Shown in pieces: positions 14,148 through 21,988 of a DNA stretch of 35,972 nt (position 1 is the stretch's first letter; each line of letters opens with the position of its first letter). Source of the stretch: CAZEHS01 sp964649745 (GTDB lineage: Bacteria > Bacillota > Clostridia > Peptostreptococcales > Acidaminobacteraceae). The notes under the pieces were generated by a model. That model searched no databases. It was not told where the DNA came from and saw only the letters and a list, made by a program, of their open reading frames with translations. The DNA lies in the NCBI GenBank assembly GCA_964649745.1, contig CAZYQI010000031.1:1-35972 (forward strand), given 5' to 3'. The position numbers and the translations under genes are program-made.

Positions 14148-15542
14148 ATGAACAACCTTAATGCAATTGTAGACGGTATGCGGGATGATATCATCCGCAC
14201 GACTCAGGAAATGGTACGGATTAAAAGCGTGAAGGAAGCTCCGGTTGGGGATATGCCCTTCGGCGAAGGCATCCAGAAATGTCTGGAGTATACCTTGGAC
14301 CTGTGTGAATCCATGGGCTTCGAAACGGTCAATGTTGACAATTATGCCATGCATGCGGACATGGGAGAGGGTGCTGAAACCTTCGGGATTCTGGCGCATA
14401 TCGATGTGGTACCGGAGGGGGACAACTGGGATTACGATCCTTACGGTGCCATTATCGCCGACGGAAACATCTATGGCCGCGGAACCATCGACGATAAAGG
14501 GCCTGCAGTGGCGGCGCTTTTCGCAATGAAAGCCCTGAAGGAAACCGGCGTGCCTTTGAAAAAGAAGGTTCGCATCATCTTCGGTACCGATGAAGAAAGC
14601 GGATGGGCCTGCATGGACCGTTATTTCTCCAAAATGCCGAAACCGGATCTGGGCTTTACACCGGATGCCGATTTTCCAGCCATTCATGGGGAAAAGGGTA
14701 TCCTTATCTTCAACCTTAAAAAGATCTTTGCCCATTCAACAGCGGGAGATGGCGTGAAAATCGTATCCATCAAGGGGGGTACCCGTGCCAACGTCGTGCC
14801 TGATACCTGTGTAGCGGTTCTTTCGGATGCTTCCGGAGCGCGGGAAGCGGCTGAGGCGTACAGCAAGAACGCCGGAATTCCCGTTGAGGTGGTGGAAGCT
14901 GCCGAGGGGATGCAGATCACCATCAAAGGGGTTTCGGCCCACGGCTCCCTGCCTGAGAAGGGTGTCAATGCCATTTCCCACATGATCAGCTTCCTGAACG
15001 GCCTTCCCTTGGCACCAGGGGATATGAGCGATGCCATCGCGGCTTACGCAGCCCGCATCGGCGTGGAGTACAACGGACAGCATATCGGCTGCGGTCTTGA
15101 GGATGCCGAGTCCGGCCTTCTTGTATTCAACGTTGGGGTGATTGATGCCAAGGATGACGGAATGACGGTTACCGTCAATATCCGCTACCCGATCACAAGC
15201 AATGATGACATCGTATACGGCGGTATCCGGAAAGCCTTGGAGGGAACCGGATTTGACCTGATCCATACCAATCATCAAAAGCCCATCTACGTGCCCAAGG
15301 ATCACCCCCTTATAGAGGCCCTGATGGGGGTCTACAGAGAACAAACCGGCGATGTGGACTCTCAGCCCATAACCATAGGTGGAGGCACCTACGCCCGCGC
15401 TATGGACAATTGCGTGGCATTCGGTCCCTTGATGCCCGGGATGCCCGAGCTGGCGCACCAGCGAAACGAATTTATCGGAGTGGAGCATTTGATTCAAATG
15501 ACCAAAATTTATGCTCATGCCCTGTACAAGCTGACTGTTTAA
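14148..15542 (+). CDS. pepV: M20 family dipeptidase, PepV/Sapep-like
   Basis: Cytosolic zinc (or manganese) dipeptidase of 464 residues. Metal ligands and catalytic residues of the M20 family are visible: His in ILAHIDVVPEGDNWDYDP, Asp in GRGTIDDKGPAVAA, the Glu pair in FGTDEESGW, Asp in FTPDADFPA, and the last His in MPELAHQRNEFIG. A PepV-type lid domain lies in between, with its own His (GVSAHGSLPEKGVNAI). ATG 14148 follows AAGGGAGG at 7-nt spacing; the 10-residue longer start at 14118 lacks a good site. The likely role is using peptides as an amino-acid source. Confidence 0.9.
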   Translation: MNNLNAIVDGMRDDIIRTTQEMVRIKSVKEAPVGDMPFGEGIQKCLEYTLDLCESMGFETVNVDNYAMHADMGEGAETFGILAHIDVVPEGDNWDYDPYGAIIADGNIYGRGTIDDKGPAVAALFAMKALKETGVPLKKKVRIIFGTDEESGWACMDRYFSKMPKPDLGFTPDADFPAIHGEKGILIFNLKKIFAHSTAGDGVKIVSIKGGTRANVVPDTCVAVLSDASGAREAAEAYSKNAGIPVEVVEAAEGMQITIKGVSAHGSLPEKGVNAISHMISFLNGLPLAPGDMSDAIAAYAARIGVEYNGQHIGCGLEDAESGLLVFNVGVIDAKDDGMTVTVNIRYPITSNDDIVYGGIRKALEGTGFDLIHTNHQKPIYVPKDHPLIEALMGVYREQTGDVDSQPITIGGGTYARAMDNCVAFGPLMPGMPELAHQRNEFIGVEHLIQMTKIYAHALYKLTV

Positions 15543-15556
15543 AGAACACGTCAAAA

Positions 15557-15586
15557 AGACCGCATCCCCTCAAAGGGGTGCGGTCT
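15557..15586. terminator. Terminator hairpin, left duplicate beside element copy B
   Basis: AGACCGCATCCCC / GGGGTGCGGTCT stem around TCAAA. The identical 30-bp sequence recurs at 15901-15930. On the plus strand its U-tract is missing because the element begins there; on the minus strand it is followed by TTTTTGACG, so it can still end the NADH oxidase transcript. Confidence 0.88.
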
Positions 15587-15902
15587 CAGTTTGAAGAAAA
15601 ACCCTCTGTACTCCGCAGCTTTGAACTCCCGGTTGGAGAAAATAACGAACAGGCCTTTCGCAGAAATTCAAACTCACTTCGGGCCCCACGGTCTTCAACG
15701 CAATAGCCAAATCTCAGATTTGGATTGGTTGAGCCCTTTGAGGCATTAGCGATCTGCAACGAATCAAGATTCGTGCAGCCTGCTGAATCAGGACAGTGAA
15801 TTTCTAACGGCTACAGCCCTCGTTCTATTTTCTTGCCAACCTCCGTTAGGTTGCTCCGCACAGAGGGTTTTTCTTCTAGATAGTCTTTTTCATCAGTCAG
15901 AG
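15585..15902 (-). mobile_element. 318-bp non-coding TIR element, copy B (MITE-like)
   Basis: Inverted relative to copy A and the same length. The right part, read on the minus strand, starts CTCTGACTGATGAAAAAG; the left part starts CTCAGTTTGAAGAAAAAC. It lies between convergent pepV and nox and is bounded by exact 30-bp direct repeats of the terminator hairpin. No transposase or other ORF is in it, so it would need an enzyme supplied from elsewhere if it is mobile. See copy A for internal folding. Confidence 0.87.
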
Positions 15903-15934
15903 ACCGCATCCCCTCAAAGGGGTGCGGTCTTTTC
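15901..15934. terminator. Terminator hairpin, right duplicate beside element copy B
   Basis: Same 30-bp hairpin as at 15557. On the plus strand it is followed by TTTTCC and is the complete terminator for pepV read-through; on the minus strand it runs into the element with no U-tract. Confidence 0.88.
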
Positions 15935-15946
15935 CTATGGGCAGGC

Positions 15947-17281
15947 CTATTTTGCAGTAAGGGCTGCCATGGTGATGTAGTTATAGGGTTTGTTGAAGTG
16001 GGGCAGGAAGAAAATATCGGTCAGGGCCAGGCGGTCGATGGTGACCTTTTCCTGAATCGCCAGGGAGAAGAGGTGTATCCCCATGGAGATATCATAGGTG
16101 GAAGCCATCTGAGCCCCAAGAATCACTCGGCTCTCCGCATCGTAAACAATACGGATCTTCACCGGGGGGTTGCCGTGCTCAATAAATTCAGGCTTCTGAA
16201 GGTCTTCGTAGTCGGTTGCAAGGGCTTTAATGCCCAGGGCAGTGGCCTTGGTTAGTGTAAGTCCGCTGGATACCATTTTGAGGTCATAGATGCTTATTCC
16301 GTTGGAACCCTGTACCCCGGCAGATTCCAGGGGGATACCAAGAACATTGTGGGCCGCCACGACCCCGGAGCGGACGGAGTTGGTGGCCAGGGCGATATAG
16401 TTGGTTTTGCCCAGGGCGTTGTCAAACACAGTGGCGCAGTCCCCGATGGCGTAAACGTCCGGCAGAGAGGTTTCCTGTTTAAGGTTTACCACAAAGGCAC
16501 CGTTGCGGAAGGTTTCCAGTGCTCCGGCACCCAGCTCCGTATTGGGTCGGAAGCCAATGCACAGGACCGCCATATCTGCCCGGTAGGTGCCGCGATCTGT
16601 CACCACAGCCTCTACCTTGCCGCTGCCCTTGATCTCCAGGACCTTTTCTTGGAAAACCGTACGAATGCCATGGTCTTCAAGATTTTTTTGCATCATGTCG
16701 GTGAAGGAGGGGTCATAGTACCCTGAGAGACAGGTCTCGGCCACATCGATCAGGGTTACATGCTTACCGTGACGCTGAAAGGCCTCGGCCAGCTCCACGC
16801 CGATATAACCAGCGCCCACCACGACCACATCCCGTATCTCAGGGTTCTTAAGCTTCTCTATAACAGTCTCTGCGTGCTGGAAGAGTTTAACCATTTGAAC
16901 GTTCTCAAGCTCTTTCCCGGGGATATCCGGAACGATGGGAAGGGAGCCCGTGGCCAGAATGAGCTTGTCATAGGGCTGCGCTATGGGTGTTCCGGCTTTA
17001 TCGCAGGCATGAACAATTTTCTTCTCGTAGTCGATGCCGGTTACGGGGGTTTCCATCAGCACCTTGGCGCCCTTCGCCTCCAGTGTTTCCTTGTTTGAGT
17101 AGAAGAGGCCCTCCGGTCCGGCGATCTGGTTGCCTATCCACAGGGCCATGCCGCAGCCTAGAAAACTTATATTGGAGTTCGCGTCAAACACTACAACTTC
17201 ATCTTCAGTGCCTTTGGAAAGAATGGTATTCACCGCGGCAGTACCTGCATGATTCGCACCTACGACAACAATTTTGCTCAT
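15947..17281 (-). CDS. nox: FAD-dependent NADH oxidase (Nox/NADH peroxidase/CoA-disulfide reductase family)
   Basis: Flavoprotein of 444 residues that oxidises NADH, most likely reducing O2 to water. The N-terminal FAD dinucleotide fold is IVVVGANHAGTAAV with His11, and the single redox Cys43 sits in ISFLGCGMALWIG, as in H2O-forming NADH oxidase and NADH peroxidase. The NAD-binding fold (VVVVGAGYIGVELAEAFQRHG) is near 155-175, the second FAD motif VYAIGDCATV near 280, and the dimerisation domain is at the C-terminus. GAAGGAGA precedes ATG. In an anaerobe this serves oxygen defence. Peroxidase or CoA-disulfide reductase activity cannot be excluded. Confidence 0.88.
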   Translation of the reverse strand: MSKIVVVGANHAGTAAVNTILSKGTEDEVVVFDANSNISFLGCGMALWIGNQIAGPEGLFYSNKETLEAKGAKVLMETPVTGIDYEKKIVHACDKAGTPIAQPYDKLILATGSLPIVPDIPGKELENVQMVKLFQHAETVIEKLKNPEIRDVVVVGAGYIGVELAEAFQRHGKHVTLIDVAETCLSGYYDPSFTDMMQKNLEDHGIRTVFQEKVLEIKGSGKVEAVVTDRGTYRADMAVLCIGFRPNTELGAGALETFRNGAFVVNLKQETSLPDVYAIGDCATVFDNALGKTNYIALATNSVRSGVVAAHNVLGIPLESAGVQGSNGISIYDLKMVSSGLTLTKATALGIKALATDYEDLQKPEFIEHGNPPVKIRIVYDAESRVILGAQMASTYDISMGIHLFSLAIQEKVTIDRLALTDIFFLPHFNKPYNYITMAALTAK

Positions 17282-17319
17282 ATTCGATTCTCCTTCCAGA
17301 TTTTTATTGCTTTATACCC

Positions 17320-17347
17320 AGTATAGCATCTATTTTACAAAATGTAA
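17320..17347 (-). promoter_or_regulatory. Promoter of nox with overlapping inverted repeat
   Basis: On the minus strand TTACAT (17347-17342), 16-bp spacer, TATACT (17325-17320) with a TG extension (TGC-TATACT). An inverted repeat TTACA-AAA-TGTAA (17335-17347) covers the -35 box and could be a repressor site. Confidence 0.62.
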
Positions 17348-17364
17348 TGGCTATAATTATGTAA

Positions 17365-17382
17365 TTGTTATATTTTATACAA
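17365..17382. promoter_or_regulatory. Rex-like operator candidate upstream of nox
   Basis: TTGTTATATTTTATACAA, an imperfect 18-bp palindrome with the TTGT...ACAA ends and spacing of Rex sites (consensus TTGTTAAnnnnTTAACAA). Rex senses NADH/NAD+ and often controls NADH-consuming genes. It is 18 bp upstream of the proposed -35, which is not the usual repression position, so confidence is moderate. Confidence 0.45.
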
Positions 17383-17388
17383 CGGATA

Positions 17389-17417
17389 AAAAAATCGGCC
17401 CTGTGAGGGGCCGATTT
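17389..17417 (-). terminator. Terminator of the APC permease gene
   Basis: On the minus strand AAATCGGCCC CTCACA GGGCCGATTT followed by a run of T. It lies directly after the permease stop codon and separates it from nox. Confidence 0.85.
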
Positions 17418-17421
17418 GTAT

Positions 17422-18843
17422 CTATATGCTTGTTTCAGTTACTTCGCTTACAACAGGGGGGGTAATCACTGCTTCATTTTTTTTTTTACGGCCGGGAGCC
17501 TTCCAGTAGAAGTATCCCCCAAGGGCGCTCCAACCAAGGATGATTCCCCACTCGTTGGGCCATGCCAAGGCGGCGGGAAAACCGGGGAGGCACAGCAGGA
17601 TCAGGATTCCGGTCATCAGTACGGCGCCGCCGCCGATGAACTTCCAGTTGGAAACCGCATAGGGGCGGTGCAGGTTGGGTTCCTTAAGCCGCAGGAGGAT
17701 GAAGGAAAGCGCCACCATCAGGTAAGCCACCACAACCGCCAGACTTCCTGCATTCACCAGCCAGGTCAGCATCTTCTTCCCGAAAAGCGGGGTAATGCTG
17801 GTGATCAGGCCAATCAGCAGGATGGCATTGCCGGGAGTGTTGAATTTCGGATCAATTACACCCAAGGCTTTGGGCAGCATGTTCCGTTCCGCCATGGCAT
17901 AAAGGGCCCGGCTTCCGCCCACGAAGAAGGCGTTCCAGCTGGTGAGGATGCCGCCGATGCCGGCCAGAACCAAAAGCTTCATCGCCCAATCGCTTCCGCC
18001 GAACATCTTTTTCATGGCATCTGCGGTGGCAATGCCGGAGTTGCTTATTTCAGCGGGGCTCAAGGCCATGGAGGTGCTGAAGATGATCATCACGTACCAG
18101 ACAATGGCCATGATAACGGACAGAAGCAGTATTTTTCCGATGCTGCGATAAGGAACGTTCATTTCTTCCGCTGCCTGAGGAATCACATCGAAGCCCATAA
18201 ACATGAAAGGGGTCATCACCGCGATGGCAAGGATGCCTTTGATTCCGTTCTGGAAAACCGGTGTCAGGTTCTGTACATCTCCGTTGACGACACTGCCTCC
18301 AAACAGCATGATACCCACCACTGCGATCAGGACAGTGACCGCGTTCTGGAAAAGCGCCACGTTTTTGGTACCGAAGTAATTGATGGCGGTCATGACAAGG
18401 CCGCTGAAGACTCCTACAGCCAGCCAGCCGGCATAGACGTCGTAACCTGCTATCGTGTAGAGATAACCCATATAATAGCCGGGGCCCACGAAATATTCCA
18501 AAACAGAGGGAAAGGCCACTGCTTCAAAGGCCACAACCGACGCATATCCCAGGACGATGGCCCAGGAACTGAAAAAAGCCGCATTCCAGCCCATTGCCCG
18601 CTGGGTGAAGACGCAGAGGCCTCCGCTTTCCGGCAGGGCGGCAGTCAGCTCGGCATAGGTAAGGCCGACGAAAAAAATCATGATCCCGCCGACGATAAAG
18701 GCTGTTATGGCTCCAAATGCACCGGCTCCAAGGATCCAGTCATTGGTAAGCACCACCCAGCCCCAACCGATCATCGCACCGAATGCCAGTGCGAAGATAT
18801 CTTTTTTAGAAAAAACCTTCTGAAATTCCTGATTGTTTTCCAT
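17422..18843 (-). CDS. APC family amino acid permease
   Basis: Integral membrane transporter of 473 residues with about 12 hydrophobic segments. The N-terminus KKDIFALAFGAMIGWGWVVLT carries the helix-1 G-A-M-I-G motif that binds the amino acid backbone in the APC superfamily, and FVGLTYAELTAALPESGG is the family's second motif. The C-terminus is a short polar tail with KKKNE. It has its own promoter and terminator. The substrate is unknown; the neighbouring Trp-regulated trpB is on a separate transcription unit, so a tryptophan link is only a guess. Confidence 0.85.
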   Translation of the reverse strand: MENNQEFQKVFSKKDIFALAFGAMIGWGWVVLTNDWILGAGAFGAITAFIVGGIMIFFVGLTYAELTAALPESGGLCVFTQRAMGWNAAFFSSWAIVLGYASVVAFEAVAFPSVLEYFVGPGYYMGYLYTIAGYDVYAGWLAVGVFSGLVMTAINYFGTKNVALFQNAVTVLIAVVGIMLFGGSVVNGDVQNLTPVFQNGIKGILAIAVMTPFMFMGFDVIPQAAEEMNVPYRSIGKILLLSVIMAIVWYVMIIFSTSMALSPAEISNSGIATADAMKKMFGGSDWAMKLLVLAGIGGILTSWNAFFVGGSRALYAMAERNMLPKALGVIDPKFNTPGNAILLIGLITSITPLFGKKMLTWLVNAGSLAVVVAYLMVALSFILLRLKEPNLHRPYAVSNWKFIGGGAVLMTGILILLCLPGFPAALAWPNEWGIILGWSALGGYFYWKAPGRKKKNEAVITPPVVSEVTETSI

Positions 18844-18878
18844 TTATGCCTCCCTTGTACACCTTGCCTACAAGGTTC

Positions 18879-18907
18879 ATTATATTTAAGGCAAATTTAA
18901 CGTTCAA
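18879..18907 (-). promoter_or_regulatory. SigA promoter of the APC permease gene
   Basis: On the minus strand TTGAAC (18907-18902), 17-bp spacer, TATAAT (18884-18879). A short hairpin CCTTG/CAAGG (18862-18875) lies in the leader just before the ribosome site. Confidence 0.75.
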
Positions 18908-18938
18908 ATTAAATTTCCGTAATAGTGTAAAAAAAGGC

Positions 18939-18979
18939 GAAAAAAACAGGAAATATTCAGTCGTACAGAACATTTCCTG
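18939..18979 (-). terminator. Terminator of trpB
   Basis: On the minus strand CAGGAAAT / ATTTCCTG stem with a 17-nt loop, then a run of seven T. Confidence 0.8.
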
Positions 18980-19000
18980 AGAGTATAACCGCTGTTCAGC

Positions 19001-20368
19001 TTATTCGATGTCCGGTAATTTTTTTAGAGACTGCTCAACAGAATCTTCAGAGTAGTCGAAATTTTGGAGATTTCCTTCAAAATAATTCTCATAGGCTGCA
19101 AAATCGAAGTATCCATGGCCGCTAAGACAGAAAAGGATGACCTTCTCTTCGCCAGAGGCTTTGGCCTTCATGGCCTCTTCAATGGCGCCTCGGATTGCGT
19201 GGGCGGATTCCGGAGCAGGAACGATGCCCTCGGACTGGGCAAATTGAACGGCAGCCTCAAAGATGGATTTCTGAGGGTAGGCCTGAGCCTCAATATGTCC
19301 CTCATGATGGAGCTGGCTCACCAGAGCGGATGCGCCGTGGTATCGGAGCCCGCCGGCGTGGATGCCAGCCGGCACAAAATCATGACCCAGGGTGTACATC
19401 TTCGCAATAGGAGCGGCCTTGGCTGTATCGCCGTAATCGTAAGCATAGATGCCCTTGGTCAGGGTGGGGCAGGCGGTGGGCTCCACGGCTACGGTGCGCA
19501 CCTTGCTTCCTTTAAGACGGTCCTGAATAAAGGGGAAGGCGATGCCGGCGAAATTGCTTCCGCCGCCGCAGCACCCCAGCACCACGTCGGGGTACTCATC
19601 AATCATCTCCAGCTGCTTCTTGGCCTCGATGCCGATGATGGTCTGGTGCATGCACACATGGTTCAGCACGCTGCCCAGGGCATAATTGGTATCCGTCCGG
19701 GAAGCTGCGTCCTCCACGGCTTCGCTGATGGCCATCCCAAGACTGCCGGTGCACTCCGGATCCTGCTCAAGGATGCTTCTGCCATTGGCGGTCATGGGGC
19801 TGGGGCTTGCAATTACCTGGGCACCGAAGGTTTTCATAAAGGAACGGCGGTAAGGCTTTTGGTTGTAGCTCACCTTTACCATATAGACCATACACTCCAT
19901 ATCGAAAAGGTTGGTGGCCATGCTGAGGGCGCTTCCCCATTGTCCGGCGCCGGTTTCCGTGGCAAGACGCTTGATGCCGGCCATCTTATTATAGTAGGCC
20001 TGGGGAAGGGCAGTGTTCAGCTTGTGGCTGCCGGTGGCATTGGCCCCCTCGTATTTATAATAGATACGGGCAGGGGTGCCGAGGAGCTTTTCCAGGTTGG
20101 TGGCTCTGTAAAGTGTTCCCGGGCGATAGCGGGCGTATTCCTTCCGCACGGCATCTGGAATGTCGATATACCGGTCCCGGCTGACCTCCTGTTTGATCAG
20201 TTCCATAGGGAAGATCACGGAAAGCTCCTCCGGGGTGATGGGCTTACCCGTTACGGGGCTGTAGTAGGGCGGCGCAGGATTGGGAAGGTCCGCCTGAATG
20301 TTGTACCATTGCTTTGGAATCTCGGAATCGGGCAGATTCACTTTGGTGATGTTCTCATACTTTTTCAT
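19001..20368 (-). CDS. trpB: Tryptophan synthase beta chain, TrpB2 type
   Basis: PLP enzyme that condenses indole with serine to give tryptophan. It is 455 residues, longer than TrpB1 (about 400), with the TrpB2 N-terminal extension (WYNIQADLPNPAPPYYSPVTG). The PLP lysine is K116 in ATGSHKLNTA; the Glu of ATETGAGQWGSALS and the phosphate loop CCGGGSNFAG are intact. No trpA is adjacent, which fits TrpB2 proteins acting alone as indole-salvage enzymes. Regulation is by the Trp T-box upstream. AGAGGTGG precedes ATG. A palindromic repeat lies in the leader. Confidence 0.93.
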   Translation of the reverse strand: MKKYENITKVNLPDSEIPKQWYNIQADLPNPAPPYYSPVTGKPITPEELSVIFPMELIKQEVSRDRYIDIPDAVRKEYARYRPGTLYRATNLEKLLGTPARIYYKYEGANATGSHKLNTALPQAYYNKMAGIKRLATETGAGQWGSALSMATNLFDMECMVYMVKVSYNQKPYRRSFMKTFGAQVIASPSPMTANGRSILEQDPECTGSLGMAISEAVEDAASRTDTNYALGSVLNHVCMHQTIIGIEAKKQLEMIDEYPDVVLGCCGGGSNFAGIAFPFIQDRLKGSKVRTVAVEPTACPTLTKGIYAYDYGDTAKAAPIAKMYTLGHDFVPAGIHAGGLRYHGASALVSQLHHEGHIEAQAYPQKSIFEAAVQFAQSEGIVPAPESAHAIRGAIEEAMKAKASGEEKVILFCLSGHGYFDFAAYENYFEGNLQNFDYSEDSVEQSLKKLPDIE

Positions 20369-20407
20369 AAAGCCACCTCTTTCTTAGGTAGTAGGAATGA
20401 AACCGCC

Positions 20408-20513
20408 AGCCACGGATAACACGGATGAACACGGATAATTGAAAGGGCAAATGGAGGGATAAGTTTGCTCAGAAGTAGGACTATCTCCGTGCATATCCGT
20501 GTTATCCGTGGCT
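20408..20513. repeat. Palindromic intergenic repeat, CACGGAT type, in the trpB leader
   Basis: Left arm AGCCACGGATAACACGGAT (20408-20426) is the exact reverse complement of the right arm 20495-20513; the left arm continues with one more CACGGAT (20430-20436). The centre is 68 bp. It lies between the T-box terminator and the trpB ribosome site, so it is part of any mRNA that passes the T-box. Confidence 0.9.
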
Positions 20514-20540
20514 AATGCTCTTGCTTTTACTGCATATACA

Positions 20541-20775
20541 AAAAACAAAAACTCCCTTATCCCCTGAGGGACAAGAGAGACTTCTCCTGCGGTACCACCC
20601 TGATTGACCTTTCGGTCCACTCCTGCAGCGTACAAACATACGCGCCCCTGGATAACGGCAGGGAACCGGCGATGATTAAACCGCACTCACAGGTCCATTC
20701 AGTCAAGGCATCCGTACTGCCTCGCACCACCGGCAGTTCTCTGGGACATCAGCCAAAACCTACTCTTCCCGATCA
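20541..20775 (-). promoter_or_regulatory. T-box leader, tryptophan specific
   Basis: The minus strand holds the T-box sequence AGGGTGGTACCGC (20601-20589), followed by a terminator hairpin (20579-20552) with TTTTTGTTTTTT. Upstream, stem I ends in GAATGGACC near 20700-20692, placing UGG (Trp) as the specifier codon. Uncharged tRNA-Trp would favour the antiterminator and trpB expression. The specifier assignment is by pattern and the stem I drawing was not computed. Confidence 0.92.
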
Positions 20776-20811
20776 ACGTGTTGAAAGTAAGAAAATTCAG
20801 ATTTGTTAATC

Positions 20812-20840
20812 ATCATACCTCTGCTGCCGGAAGATGTCAA
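20812..20840 (-). promoter_or_regulatory. SigA promoter of the T-box/trpB unit
   Basis: On the minus strand TTGACA (20840-20835), 17-bp spacer, TATGAT (20817-20812). It is just upstream of the T-box leader. Confidence 0.82.
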
Positions 20841-20936
20841 GCGGTGGAGCAAACTTTATACGTTACGGCGATTTCAAAGGAGTTAAAACGAAGCAGAGCC
20901 TGCGCGTATGAGGAATATACGGACCTTGGAAACTCG

Positions 20937-20945
20937 TGCTATAAT
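20937..20945 (+). promoter_or_regulatory. Extended -10 promoter before the TPR gene
   Basis: TGC-TATAAT (20937-20945) with no good -35, 37 bp before the start codon. Confidence 0.6.
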
Positions 20946-20982
20946 ACAATGGAAATGACTCTGAATCGGGAAAGGTGAACGC

Positions 20983-21738
20983 ATGAAAAGCAATGTAATC
21001 TGGGTGATTGCGATTGTAACCGCTGCATGGCTCAGTGTTGAATTTGCGGCCAACAGCTATGGAGACTGGATATTTTACATGGCAGGTGCAGTGATAGTGG
21101 GGCTGCTGGTATGGACACAGTATCAGATCAAGCACCAGAAGAATATGATTTCTCTGCTGTCGGACAAGTGTGAGCCGGAAGCCTTCCTGCAGGCATACGA
21201 AGCAGAAATGGCAAAGGTCAAGGATCCAGGACAGCTGGATGTGCTGCGTATCAATCTGGCGGCGGGGGTCTGCTATGCCGGGGATTTCGAGCGGGCATTG
21301 AAAATCATCAACAGCATTGATTTTGACAAGCTGAAGGGGATCTATAAAGCCCATTATGTAAATAATAAGGTCAGCATATTGATCCTGGCAGGTCGGGAAA
21401 AGGAAGCCATACGGGTGGCAGAAAGAAACAGGGAGCATCTTGAGATGACCGTTAAGAATGCAGAGCTGGAAACGGCCCTTCAGGGAACCCTTGGAGGGAT
21501 ATCCTTCCTCAAGGGAGATACGGGAAACGCCCGAAAGCAATTTGAGGCACTGCTGGAAAAATCACCGGCTCCGCTGATTGATGCCACGTCCCATTTCTTC
21601 CTCGGGCGAATTAACCGAGATGAACAGCAGTGGGATGCCAGTAAAGAGCATTTTAAGAAAGCGATAGAAATGGGCGGCAACACTGTTATTTCAAGGCTGT
21701 CAGCAACAGAACTCTCCGAAATTGAAGCAGGGCATTGA
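20983..21738 (+). CDS. Membrane-anchored TPR-like protein
   Basis: 251 residues of unknown function. Two hydrophobic segments (about 4-20 and 29-45) anchor it; the rest is helical with TPR-like pairs, best in LKGDTGNARKQFEALLEKSP and FFLGRINRDEQQWDASKEHFKKAIEMGG. GGAAAGGTGA precedes the ATG at 7-8 nt. TPRs usually mediate protein contacts, but the neighbours (T-box/trpB divergent, a small ORF downstream) give no hint of the partner. Confidence 0.75.
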   Translation: MKSNVIWVIAIVTAAWLSVEFAANSYGDWIFYMAGAVIVGLLVWTQYQIKHQKNMISLLSDKCEPEAFLQAYEAEMAKVKDPGQLDVLRINLAAGVCYAGDFERALKIINSIDFDKLKGIYKAHYVNNKVSILILAGREKEAIRVAERNREHLEMTVKNAELETALQGTLGGISFLKGDTGNARKQFEALLEKSPAPLIDATSHFFLGRINRDEQQWDASKEHFKKAIEMGGNTVISRLSATELSEIEAGH

Positions 21739-21757
21739 AGGAAAATATATTACAGCA

Positions 21758-21785
21758 TTGACAATCGTACCCAAGCCTATATAAT
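21758..21785 (+). promoter_or_regulatory. SigA promoter of the 49-residue ORF
   Basis: TTGACA (21758-21763), 16-bp spacer, TATAAT (21780-21785), both perfect hexamers, 44 bp before the small ORF. Confidence 0.82.
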
Positions 21786-21829
21786 GGAAATGTGAGAAAT
21801 AATATGTGTAGGGTTTCTTGGGAGGCTTT

Positions 21830-21979
21830 ATGTTCAGTGAGGTCAAACTGAAAGAAAAATACGATTCCTATGTTGAGATGTGCAATGAGGAAGATATTGA
21901 TCCTGCTAAGGTGATGGATTTCGACCAGTACTGCAAAATGTACCTTGAAATCGTCCAGATGGACCGAGCTGAGAATTAG
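21830..21979 (+). CDS. Small acidic hypothetical protein, 49 residues
   Basis: ATG with GGGAGG at 5-nt spacing, its own perfect-hexamer promoter, and a terminator right after the stop, so it is an independent transcription unit. The product begins MFSEVKLKEKYDSYVEMC and is rich in Glu, Asp and Met with two Cys (in EMCNEE and QYCKMY); it is probably helical and cytosolic. I do not recognise the family. Its complete expression signals are the best evidence that it is real. Confidence 0.75.
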   Translation: MFSEVKLKEKYDSYVEMCNEEDIDPAKVMDFDQYCKMYLEIVQMDRAEN

Positions 21980-21988
21980 TGTATGATC

